Assembly (NCBI GenBank): GCA_947243795.1
Contig: OX365943.1
Location: 434,001 to 498,000, forward strand
Reading direction: 5' to 3'
DNA length: 64,000 nt
Source: Saccharomyces uvarum
Taxonomy: Eukaryota > Ascomycota > Saccharomycetes > Saccharomycetales > Saccharomycetaceae
In this document: piece by piece, positions 19,118 through 29,094 of the stretch
How positions within the stretch are numbered: the first letter of the stretch is position 1
Layout: each line of letters starts with the position of its first letter
Made by a program: the position numbers and the translations under genes
Notes under the pieces: generated by a model
Seen by the model: only the letters and a program-made list of their open reading frames with translations
Told to the model about the DNA's origin: nothing
Databases searched by the model: none

Positions 19118-20458
19118 CTATGGTAAATGATCCCATCCTTCAGGTTTATCCCTCTTCATAATATCATAGTAGTGTCCACCACATGACCCCTTTCTAAATG
19201 TAAAATCATTACCTTGGTCACAAGCACAGTTATATTGGTTCCAAATGTCATCGTTCAAGGGACAATTACCAAACTTTCCATAATGGAATCCAATATTATC
19301 GAAGAAATGAATCTTATCCTTTGGCAACAACACCGATAACCCAATTGTATGAATAATAGATTCAGTCCATTTCCAGTAAAATATACCACCTTCTTTGTCA
19401 ATATAATGAAAAAATTTTCTATACGCAGGTGATCTATAGAAGTTCAAATTGCCAATTTCAAAATTTGACGTAAATTCACAATTGTTGAAATTGTCAGAGT
19501 CCTTTTCGGTAATGAAGGCTTTAAAATTATTTTCTGAAATTAACTTGGGGAAATCTTTACTAAATTTCTTTGTAGTATCCCAAATCTTTTCATTGGCTTC
19601 CTTATCCTCACTCCTACTCAATGTGAACCCGAATACTTTCCCAGTATCTTGCATCCATCTGAATAAATCATATCCGATATCACAATGCAACTTAATACCG
19701 GGATCCACTCTCCAATACCAGTCAAACTCATCCAAAATAGGATGTCTCCAGAAAAACCCGGCTAAATATCTCGCTTTATATCTAACAGCTCTAGAATCAC
19801 CACCTGGGATGTTTGCTAGTGCGATTAGTGAATCTGCCGCTTTATTCTCATCAATCCATTCAGGGTACATCCATTCATCCGCAGGAATTTCTGCAAATTT
19901 AATGTCGATCAATTCAGAATTACCATTCATGGAATCGGTCATGGCTTGGTGAATCATCTCCTTCCTCGTCTCGTCGATCTTTCCTTGACTAATGAAAACC
20001 CACGGGTACGCGAAATCCTTGTTAAATTTGTCTTGCACTTCATCAATGGATTGTAGAATTTGCGCCATGGAATCCTGCTCTGTAATCAATGAGACAAAAC
20101 ATGCTTTGGGTGGTGACCCTCTGTGGTTAATATACGATGGCACCATAAACCCTAGTGTTGTTTCATTACCGCCATATGATTTGATCTTTTCCTTAATGGC
20201 ACTGTAAGTGGCATTTCTAATGGCTGCTTCCTCTAGGGATTGCTTTAATTCGGCCTCTTCTTCTTCCTGCTGTATACGTCTTTGTTCCTCCACACTAAGC
20301 TTTGCAATAGGGTACAGCGATGTCGGAAGATATGGCGTCAAATACTGTTCAGATATCTGCTTTGTTCTCGGATGATTCAAAGTCACCATTAGGGCAAACA
20401 CGAAAACAACCGATATTAATAGAAAACGTGCTATTTTTTTACTCAAGAGGATATGCAT
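19118..20458 (-). CDS. KTR6: KTR6, Golgi mannosylphosphate transferase
   Basis: Ktr6 (Mnn6) adds mannosylphosphate to N-linked glycans in the Golgi. The 446-aa product equals the S. cerevisiae length. It is a type II membrane protein with a short cytosolic N-terminus, a signal anchor (about residues 11-29, FLLISVVFVFALMVTL) and a helical stem. The KRE2/MNT1-type GT15 domain follows, with PPKACFVSLITE, YPWVFIS, RYKARYLAGFFW, YWRVDPGIKLHCDI and the late HYGKFGNCP and CDQG motifs. The GT15 manganese and nucleophile region is intact by eye. It diverges from OAZ1 across a 332-bp spacer. Confidence 0.96.
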   Translation of the reverse strand: MHILLSKKIARFLLISVVFVFALMVTLNHPRTKQISEQYLTPYLPTSLYPIAKLSVEEQRRIQQEEEEAELKQSLEEAAIRNATYSAIKEKIKSYGGNETTLGFMVPSYINHRGSPPKACFVSLITEQDSMAQILQSIDEVQDKFNKDFAYPWVFISQGKIDETRKEMIHQAMTDSMNGNSELIDIKFAEIPADEWMYPEWIDENKAADSLIALANIPGGDSRAVRYKARYLAGFFWRHPILDEFDWYWRVDPGIKLHCDIGYDLFRWMQDTGKVFGFTLSRSEDKEANEKIWDTTKKFSKDFPKLISENNFKAFITEKDSDNFNNCEFTSNFEIGNLNFYRSPAYRKFFHYIDKEGGIFYWKWTESIIHTIGLSVLLPKDKIHFFDNIGFHYGKFGNCPLNDDIWNQYNCACDQGNDFTFRKGSCGGHYYDIMKRDKPEGWDHLP

Positions 20459-20790
20459 CTTGCCGTATTTATCTTCTCTGAATGGTGCAAAACCTTGATG
20501 GAACTTTCAGTGTTCTTTTCACGTTAAATGTGTTGTTATTTTCATCATTCATACCACAACGCAATTAACCCACAATTCTTTCAGTAAATATCACATGTAG
20601 CTTCTTTTGATTTTTTTTTCTTTTCGAAAGGCAACTCGTCTTTTACGGGGGGGTCGTCTATTAGTAAAGGCGATAATCGATGGTGACTATATATGTACGT
20701 GGGCAGAAGAAAGGGAAGGTATAGGATAAAATAACAAGAATCACGCTAATAGCAATAGTAATACGAGGAAGTGCTATTTTTTTATCAAAG
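20459..20790. promoter_or_regulatory. KTR6/OAZ1 divergent promoter region
   Basis: Short shared promoter with T-rich runs and a run of seven G at 20647-20653 on the plus strand. No further element that I can name with confidence. Confidence 0.5.
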
Positions 20791-21670
20791 ATGTCTAGAA
20801 TAATACAAAAGAAGAAAACAAAAATAATAAATGCTTTGCAGAACCCTGAATTGACAAGGCTCATACAGGACCCTTCCAATCTGGGTATTTCTTTACATTT
20901 TCCCATTAGCTCCCTGCTAAAGAGCAATAAGTGTACGCCTATGCCCAAGCTCTCCACCTATAGTTTGACTAGTAATGGATTCAAGGATTGGCGCGCGTGA
21001 CGTCCCTTTAGATCTTTCTGCAGAGGTTGACATCATCGATTTTTATTGGGATGTCATCTTGTGCATGGAGTCTCAATTCATATTGAGCAGTGACTTCACA
21101 ATGAAGAATGAATCGAACAAGCAAAAAACTTTTGCTAAACTGTTAAAAAACAAGTTAGTGGGCGATATGAAAACTACGCTGAAAAGACTGATTTATACCG
21201 AAAACAGCAAGCAACCTGCAAACAGAAATGATAAAGACGGTTACAACTGGAGGAATTTAGGCTCACAATATTTTATTTTATACCTTCCCTTATTTACACA
21301 AGAGTTGATTTGGTGTAAACTCAATGAGAATTATTTCCATGTTATATTACCATCTTTATTGAAAAATAAGAGTGTTCATGATAACGACAGCAACTACATC
21401 AATAAAGATTGGCTGCTTGCTCTCTTAGAGCTGACGTCTAACCTAGATCAAAACTTCAGGTTTGAATACATGAAGTTAAGATTATATATATTAAGGGACG
21501 ATTTAATCAATAATGGGTTGGATCTTCTCAAAAACTTAAATTGGGTTGGTGGGAAACTGATCAAGAATGAAGATAGAGAAATTTTGTTGAATTCGAGTGA
21601 TGCGACCATGGATTCTATCTCACATCTACTAGGCGATGAAAATTTTGTAATTTTAGAATTTGAATGTTAA
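20791..21670 (+). CDS. OAZ1: OAZ1, ornithine decarboxylase antizyme, made by +1 frameshifting
   Basis: Antizyme binds ornithine decarboxylase (Spe1) and delivers it to the proteasome without ubiquitin. The first frame starts at ATG 20791 and stops at TGA 20998-21000 after 69 codons. Skipping base 20998 continues in the second frame to 21670, as join(20791..20997, 20999..21670). The joined product is 292 aa, the same as I remember for S. cerevisiae, and both parts align with the known protein through the junction (KDWRA-DVPLD). The site is GCG-TGA-C, the yeast antizyme site. High polyamine promotes the shift and closes a feedback loop. The second frame alone has an internal ATG at 20975, which is not the natural start. 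Confidence 0.97.
20995..21001 (+). promoter_or_regulatory. OAZ1: OAZ1 programmed +1 frameshift site GCG-TGA-C
   Basis: In the first frame GCG is followed by the stop TGA and then C. The ribosome with GCG in the P site skips T and reads GAC. This is the same heptamer known from S. cerevisiae OAZ1, where the slow stop codon and polyamines set the efficiency. Confidence 0.95.
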
Positions 21671-21965
21671 ATATTATATCAAGTTTAGAGCGTACTTCTT
21701 CTACCTACATAACAGAGCAAGTATCTAGATTTTTTTGGGAACGTTTGTGGTAGTAATGCTAAGAAAAATCTGAGTTTCTGTGTGCTCTTTTCTAGTTCGC
21801 ATCTCTTTTGTTGCACCTTTATGTGAAAGATTATAACAATAAAATATGTTTACATAATAATCTGAAAAAAACTGTAAACGGAAAACAAAAAAAAAAGCTC
21901 AGGTTAATGCCAGATCCCAAAATAAACGTGGGTAGGAGTAAAGATATAGAAAGCGTACTGCACTC

Positions 21966-22562
21966 ATGTTTCACTTAGTCAAAGGACTTTACAATAATTG
22001 GAATAAAAAGGAACAATATTCAATACTAATATTAGGTCTAGATAATGCAGGTAAGACGACTTTCCTGGAGACATTGAAAAAGGAATACTCACTAGCATTC
22101 AAAGAATTAGAAAAGATACAGCCTACGGTGGGACAGAACGTGGCCACGATACCCATTGATAGCAAACAAATATTGAAGTTTTGGGATGTCGGAGGACAAG
22201 AATCATTAAGATCAATGTGGTCCGAATACTATTCCTTATGCCATGGTATAATTTTCGTAGTGGATAGTTCAGACAGAGAACGACTAGACGAATGTTCCAC
22301 GACTCTACAGTCAATTGTAATGGATGAAGAGGTTGAAGGTGTACCCATACTGATGCTGGCTAACAAACAGGATAGACAAGATAGGATGGAAGTACAAGAT
22401 ATCAAACAAATATTTAATAAAATTGCGGAGCATATAAGCGCTAGAGATAGTAGGGTTTTACCAATCAGTGCGTTGACTGGGGAAGGTGTCAAAGATGCTC
22501 TTGAATGGATGATTGTCAGGCTAGAAAGAAATAAAAAATCAAGACCGCCAATTTATAAATAA
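21966..22562 (+). CDS. ARL3: ARL3, ARF-like small GTPase of the trans-Golgi
   Basis: Arl3 is recruited to the trans-Golgi by Sys1 after N-terminal acetylation and in turn recruits Arl1. The 198-aa product has every GTPase motif: P-loop GLDNAGKTT (residues 24-32), the Thr of switch I in QPTVGQN, switch II WDVGGQES, NKQD for guanine and the SAL block near the C-terminus. The N-terminus is Met-Phe rather than Met-Gly, so it cannot be myristoylated and fits NatC acetylation, a feature of Arl3. Start ATG 21966. Clear separation from ARF1/2 and ARL1 comes from this N-terminus and from synteny. Confidence 0.96.
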   Translation: MFHLVKGLYNNWNKKEQYSILILGLDNAGKTTFLETLKKEYSLAFKELEKIQPTVGQNVATIPIDSKQILKFWDVGGQESLRSMWSEYYSLCHGIIFVVDSSDRERLDECSTTLQSIVMDEEVEGVPILMLANKQDRQDRMEVQDIKQIFNKIAEHISARDSRVLPISALTGEGVKDALEWMIVRLERNKKSRPPIYK

Positions 22563-22648
22563 TATTAGTATAACTCATCTTCAAATTTACGTTTCTTAGT
22601 TTCTCTAGCACTTTATTTGGTATTTTTTTTTAATATACATGTGTAAAT

Positions 22649-22674
22649 TATATATATATATATATATATATATA
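22649..22674. repeat. TA dinucleotide tract between ARL3 and MNN9
   Basis: (TA)13 in the 210-bp convergent spacer of ARL3 and MNN9; probable 3'-end efficiency element for one or both. Confidence 0.8.
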
Positions 22675-22772
22675 ATCAGATTGTACTTGTTTATTCATTC
22701 AACTGGTAACCTCAATGTCATCTCTTGATTATGTGACGGTATGAGATTCTGCTATCTCTTTTTGTCACTGAT

Positions 22773-24414
<1,642 letters not shown>

Positions 24415-25764
24415 TCATTTGCTTTTTCTGTGATGCGATGGCTTTTTAGCCAGTTCTTTTGATTCGTTCCATACCTTGTTACATATGCTCATAAACATTC
24501 TCTTATCTACATTGCTCGAGCTCAGGGGGAACTCAAAGGCAAAGATATGGGACGAGAGTCGGATTTCGCCCTGGAGAAGGGTGGGCGAATGCTGCTGCTG
24601 CAGACTGCGCTGGAACGTCGTGAAGGTGGGCGTGGGGACGGCGCCGTCCTCGATGGCCAAGTCGGTGCCCTCTTCGTCGTCTTCCTCGGGTTCAGCTTCG
24701 TGTGTGCGTGGTGAAGACGATCCTCTGCCCCTGCTCATGCTCGTGCTCGCGCTCGTGCTCGTAGCTTTAGAGTTGGCCGAGAGTACAGGATCTCTTTCGA
24801 AGTGGTAGTCCTCTGCATGAATCACGTCAGCGGGGCCCAGATCAGTGTGTTGGTGTGTGGGACTGACATTCGCACTCGAGCCCACACTGGAGTTTCTTGA
24901 GCCTTCGTCGGACCTCCTGGCTTTCCCAACGGAAGCAGTGCCACTCAGGGGGGAGTCGGATAAGTCGTTCATTCTTTTATTTCTGTAGCCGCTGGCACCG
25001 TATTCGTTCTCCTCGTAGGGCCTAGCGCTGCTGGCCTGCATGCCAAAGGGGACGGAGGTCCGAGGAACCATCGGATATGGGTACGAACCGTACGGTGTCA
25101 TCATGGGCTTGTTCGCCATTTGGGGCGGAGGAAGCCCGTACGGGTTATAATACGGAGACATTATGTACCGGTTCATGGGCATGTAAGGGTTCATCGCGGT
25201 CATCATACCCGCCGAGGGCATGGGTGCCTTGCCGTAGTTGGTGCTGCTGCTGCCGCTGTTATTATTATTCACCTGTATAGACTGCCTCGAACTGGCCTTC
25301 CCCAGGTACTGCACGCGAGGCTGGAACTTGGAATGCTGTGTGACCTTCGCGGGGGCACTCTTGATGCTCTGGTTGCTGATGGGCGGGAAATACGCCGAGT
25401 TCGACGAAGCCAGACTACCCTCCCTAGAATTCGTGCCGTGTGTACTGTTATTGCTCTCCGACAAGTTCAGCGGCGCCGGGACCTTGCTTCTTTTCAGTGA
25501 TTTCTTGGGGTTCTTCAACGGCTGCACCTTCCTCTTCCTCGTAGCAGCTGCCTCAACGTCCGCATGGTCTGCAGCTACCTCCTCCTCCTCCTCCGGGCTC
25601 TGCTCTAACTCTTCCTCCTGGCCAATCGCGCTTCCGTCTGGCGGACTCCTGCTGCTGCAGCTGCTGCCACTCTTCGTATCTGCTTCCGCATCTCCACTGG
25701 GGTACGAAACTCTAGCTACAGATGTACTCTCGCCAGCTGTTCTCAAACGCTCTGACACAGCCAT
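24415..25764 (-). CDS. DIG1: DIG1, repressor of Ste12 in mating and filamentation
   Basis: Dig1 (Rst1) binds and inhibits the transcription factor Ste12 until the MAP kinases Fus3 or Kss1 release it. The product is 449 aa from ATG 25764 (MAVSERLRTAGE); the frame opens two codons earlier on a GTG, which I reject. It is mostly disordered, rich in Ser, Pro, acidic runs (EEELEQSPEEEEEVAA near residue 50) and Met/Tyr/Pro repeats (near 180-230). Many SP/TP dipeptides are possible MAPK sites. The last 60 residues (HIFAFEFPLSSSNVDKRMFMSICNKVW) are the conserved Dig1/Dig2 block. Its C-terminal coding DNA on the minus strand is locally GC-rich. The paralog DIG2 is shorter and elsewhere. Confidence 0.95.
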   Translation of the reverse strand: MAVSERLRTAGESTSVARVSYPSGDAEADTKSGSSCSSRSPPDGSAIGQEEELEQSPEEEEEVAADHADVEAAATRKRKVQPLKNPKKSLKRSKVPAPLNLSESNNSTHGTNSREGSLASSNSAYFPPISNQSIKSAPAKVTQHSKFQPRVQYLGKASSRQSIQVNNNNSGSSSTNYGKAPMPSAGMMTAMNPYMPMNRYIMSPYYNPYGLPPPQMANKPMMTPYGSYPYPMVPRTSVPFGMQASSARPYEENEYGASGYRNKRMNDLSDSPLSGTASVGKARRSDEGSRNSSVGSSANVSPTHQHTDLGPADVIHAEDYHFERDPVLSANSKATSTSASTSMSRGRGSSSPRTHEAEPEEDDEEGTDLAIEDGAVPTPTFTTFQRSLQQQHSPTLLQGEIRLSSHIFAFEFPLSSSNVDKRMFMSICNKVWNESKELAKKPSHHRKSK

Positions 25765-26382
25765 TTTCACTTTCTGTCTTCTTGTTCTCTGTAGATATTC
25801 CTATAGCTGGTGCACAGTGCTTCCAAGGCTTGCTGATTCCTTAAACTGCGTTTGATCTATATAGTGCGAGATCGCAAACCGGAAACCGCAAAAAAGCAAA
25901 CAAACGTAATAGTAGCCCCGGCACGAAACAGATGTAAAGAACAGCCCGTATATCAAGTGGCGAAAGCGCTGCTTATAAGCAAAGCCCAACGCCTGCCTCG
26001 CATGCATGCAAGGCCCGTGCAAGCCACCGCTGCTTGTTTCATCTTCGGCCCGCGCTGAGCCTAGTCGGGGAATTTTTCACGCTTGCTGCTGCTGCAGGGC
26101 ACTGGCCGTTGATTCTTGTTTTTCGCTTTCCAACGCCGAGAGAGGCCTCTTCAGTATAGTCTGCAGAGAGTCCTTTTTGGTTTTTCTGGCTTTTTTATTT
26201 TCTGCAGCACTTGATGTGACTGTTTGCGTGCTTACGGTCCCCTTCTTCTTCTTCCTCTTCTTCTGACGTTCGTGCTGCTCTTCTAGCTGTGTTGGTATAT
26301 AGAAAGACATAAGTACACAGACACACACAAACACTCGCACAGGTAAAAAAAATTTTCATACATATATTCACGTCTGCAAGAG
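25765..26382. promoter_or_regulatory. DIG1/CAM1 divergent promoter region
   Basis: Shared promoter of the divergent genes. It includes a TGCATGCATGCA palindromic block near 26003 and a C/T-rich run near 26240-26275 on the plus strand. I see no clear Rap1 site. Several small ORFs on both strands look spurious. Confidence 0.5.
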
Positions 26383-27612
26383 ATGTCACAAGGTACTTTA
26401 TACGCAAATTTCAGAATTAGAACCTGGGTCCCAAGAGGCCTTGTCAAAGCTTTGAAGCTGGATATTAATGTTGTTGCGCCTGAAAGCGCTGCTGCGCAGT
26501 TCGCCAAAGACTTTCCATTGAAGAAGGTCCCGGCCTTCGTGGGCCCAAATGGCTTCAAGTTGACCGAGGCCATGGCCATCAACTACTATCTGGTCAAGCT
26601 TTCGCAGGATGAAAAGATGAAGACGCAGCTGCTCGGTGCCGAAGACGACTTGAACGCCCAAGCACAGATCATTAGATGGCAGTCGCTGGCCAACAACGAC
26701 TTCTGTATCCAGATGGTCAATGCCGTTGCCCCTTTAAAGGGCGATGTCCCCTACAACAAGAAAAACGTCGACGCCGCCATGGACGCCATTGCCAAGATGG
26801 TCGACATCTTCGATGGCAGGTTGCAGAACAACACCTATCTGGTCACCGAGCACGTGTCTTTGGCCGACTTAGTCGCCGCTTCCATCTTCACCAGGTTCTT
26901 CGAAAACCTGTTTGGCTTCGAGTGGAGGGCCCAGCATCCGGCCATCGTCAGATGGTTCAACACCGTCAGGGCCTCCCACTTTTTGAAGGACGAGTACAAG
27001 GGCTTTGAGTTCACCGATAAGCCATTGTCCCCCCCTCGTAAGAAGAAGGATGAAGCCAAGCCAGCACCAGCAGCACCAGCAGCAGCCGGAGCAGCAGCCG
27101 CGAGGGCACCTCCTTTACACAAGCCAAAGCACCCCCTGGAATTGTTAGGCAAGCCCACCTTCGCCTTGGATGACTGGAAGAGAATGTATTCCAACGCAGA
27201 CACTAGACCGGTGGCTTTGCCCTGGTTCTGGGAGCACTACAACCCGGAGGAGTACTCCCTCTGGAAGGTCACCTACAAGTACAATGACGAGTTGACCTTG
27301 ACCTTCATGTCCAACAATCTGATCGGTGGGTTCTTGAACAGGTTGACCGGCTCCACCAAGTATATGTTCGGCTGTCTCACCGTCTACGGCGAAAACAATG
27401 ACAACGGTATCACCGGTGTCTTTATGGTCAGAGGCCAAGACTACGTTCCAGCCTTCGACGTCGCTCCAGATTGGGAGTCCTTCGATTACACCAAGTTGGA
27501 CCCATCTAGCAAGGATGACAAGGAATTCGTCAACGACATGTGGGCCTGGGACAAGCCAGTATCCGTGAATGGCGAACCAAAGGAAATCGTTGACGGTAAG
27601 GTCTTCAAATAA
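26383..27612 (+). CDS. CAM1: CAM1, translation elongation factor eEF1B gamma subunit
   Basis: Cam1 is one of two yeast eEF1B gamma subunits (with Tef4) in the complex that recycles eEF1A-GDP; it has also been reported to bind nucleic acid. The 409-aa product shows a GST N domain (about 1-80, KVPAFVGPNGFKLTEAMAI), a GST C domain (about 90-215) and a Lys/Ala/Pro linker (215-250). The conserved EF1G C-terminal domain runs from about 250 to 409 and includes LDDWKRMYSN, FWEHYNPEEYSLWK and FMSNNLIGGF. Strong codon bias indicates high expression. It is a few residues shorter than the 415 aa I remember for S. cerevisiae, most likely in the alanine-rich linker. Confidence 0.96.
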   Translation: MSQGTLYANFRIRTWVPRGLVKALKLDINVVAPESAAAQFAKDFPLKKVPAFVGPNGFKLTEAMAINYYLVKLSQDEKMKTQLLGAEDDLNAQAQIIRWQSLANNDFCIQMVNAVAPLKGDVPYNKKNVDAAMDAIAKMVDIFDGRLQNNTYLVTEHVSLADLVAASIFTRFFENLFGFEWRAQHPAIVRWFNTVRASHFLKDEYKGFEFTDKPLSPPRKKKDEAKPAPAAPAAAGAAAARAPPLHKPKHPLELLGKPTFALDDWKRMYSNADTRPVALPWFWEHYNPEEYSLWKVTYKYNDELTLTFMSNNLIGGFLNRLTGSTKYMFGCLTVYGENNDNGITGVFMVRGQDYVPAFDVAPDWESFDYTKLDPSSKDDKEFVNDMWAWDKPVSVNGEPKEIVDGKVFK

Positions 27613-27866
27613 GTGTGCTTTCCGTTCCCTCCTTTCACCGCATACCAGGTAGTTCTATCTATATTACATACGACTCAATACAGGGTAACCTTTTTATATT
27701 TTATGTTTGAAACAATGTAAAAATGGCCCTTTTCCTTTCCAGATCTATAATGTCACAGACAACTATACGTGCTCGATCTGAAGCGTTCCAAAACATCATA
27801 GCGTGTGGTCGGTCGAGCAAAAAGAACAACCTTTCTATTTCGTGGGCTGCGGGGTTTCCTGTTGTG

Positions 27867-28166
27867 ATGACCAAAGAAACTATTACCATAGACTCTATTT
27901 CAAATGGGATACTTAATAACCTGCTGACTACGCTCATCCAGGACATCGTGGCGCAGGAAACCACTCAACAACAGCTGCTGAAGACAAGGTATCCGGACCT
28001 TCACAGCTACTACCACGACCTGAACGGCTCTCTTGATATCAATGGACAACACAAACAACAAGAGTCGTCCCAATATATTCACTGTGAAAATTGTGGAAGA
28101 GACGTATCGGCAAATAGGCTGGCGGCTCATTTGCAGAGATGTCTGAGTAGAGGTGGTAGACGTTAG
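27867..28166 (+). CDS. SGF11: SGF11, SAGA deubiquitinase module subunit
   Basis: Sgf11 joins Ubp8, Sus1 and Sgf73 in the SAGA module that removes ubiquitin from H2B. From ATG 27867 the product is 99 aa, exactly the S. cerevisiae length. The N-terminal helix (residues 5-40) binds Sus1 and Sgf73. The C-terminal zinc finger has Cys73, Cys76, His88 and Cys92 (HCENCGRDVSANRLAAHLQRC region) and an Arg-rich tail that contacts the nucleosome acidic patch in the family. The frame stays open upstream to another ATG at 27723, giving 48 further residues; I take the shorter form. LGE1 in this window acts in the opposite direction on the same histone mark. Confidence 0.96.
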   Translation: MTKETITIDSISNGILNNLLTTLIQDIVAQETTQQQLLKTRYPDLHSYYHDLNGSLDINGQHKQQESSQYIHCENCGRDVSANRLAAHLQRCLSRGGRR

Positions 28167-28550
28167 GGTGGCACTACGGACTCTTGAAGGACAGCATCTT
28201 TATATCTGGTTGCAAGAGCATAAGGATATATCACCTTGTTATGTATACGGATAGGTCCTGCAAAAAGAAGATGCCTGCTCCAAGGCAGCAGCCATGCACA
28301 TAGAGGTTCGGGTTGCTTGTGATAACTCCATAAAAAAAAAGAAAAAAAACTATTTAGCTAGTCGTTATATGTTGTATAATGGCATCCACATATATATAGT
28401 GTAAAACGATACCTCACACCCCGTCCCAACCTTGCACCTGAGTCGCGGATAGTCTGGGCCCATACCGGTGCGTTATCTATTCACGATTCGATACGTTCAG
28501 CATCAATGCGTGGTCTTTTGTTTTGAAATAGTGTTTTTACCTTGTATTTT
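28167..28550. other. SGF11/ELC1 convergent intergenic region
   Basis: Terminator DNA of two convergent genes. It has an A-rich patch near 28330, then a locally GC-rich stretch at 28410-28500 that is unusual for a convergent spacer. I cannot fold it into a known RNA by eye and see no ORF. Confidence 0.5.
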
Positions 28551-28853
28551 TTAAATATTCAAATAGTCTGCTGCAAGTAGCAGCTCTAACGACATTTCAG
28601 TCGGTATTTCAAATTCTGGAATATCTTCATCTTCATCTCCGTCAACGCCGCTGTATTTATAGTTGTAATTCAGGTATTCCACAATTTTTTCTAGAATGTG
28701 CGAATCAAATTCCTTGAGTTCTATCCTGCCTTTGCTTTCCTTGAAGGAGCCCTCAATGATAGCCTTTAAGGTTGGTGAAACCATAGCTGCAGATCGTGAT
28801 ATTTCGTACTCTTTATTATCCTTTGAAACAAGAGTAACTGGATCTTGAGACAT
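28551..28853 (-). CDS. ELC1: ELC1, elongin C
   Basis: Elc1 is the yeast elongin C, adaptor in the Elc1-Ela1-Cul3 ubiquitin ligase that removes stalled RNA polymerase II; it also pairs with Rad7-Rad16. The 100-aa protein is a bare Skp1/BTB-POZ fold: VTLVSKDNKEYEISRSAAMVSPTLKAII at the start and the C-terminal helix LELLLAADYLNI. An acidic insert (DGDEDEDIPEFEIP) precedes the last helix. S. cerevisiae Elc1 is 99 aa. ATG 28853; it diverges from VPS16 across 241 bp. Confidence 0.96.
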   Translation of the reverse strand: MSQDPVTLVSKDNKEYEISRSAAMVSPTLKAIIEGSFKESKGRIELKEFDSHILEKIVEYLNYNYKYSGVDGDEDEDIPEFEIPTEMSLELLLAADYLNI

Positions 28854-29094
28854 TTGGCTGGAGCTTGTTTAATGTGATTCGGGAAACTTTCACCAGGTGA
28901 GCTCTTTTTTTTTTTTATTTTTTTTATTGCTTGCTTCAAGTGTGCCAAAGCTCTTAATAGTAATATCGCTTATAGAAATTGGCGTAAAAAAAAATTGAAA
29001 TATATCCCTAATGGTAACATAAGATCAATTTTCTCCTAACCTCAACAAAAGGAAACACAGAAAAGCAGGCCCCAATTCTCGCTCATTTGATATA

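Noticed and set aside
25238-25855. 205-codon plus-strand frame opposite DIG1
   Set aside because: Antisense shadow of DIG1; Leu/Ser/Cys runs come from its Ser and acidic codons.
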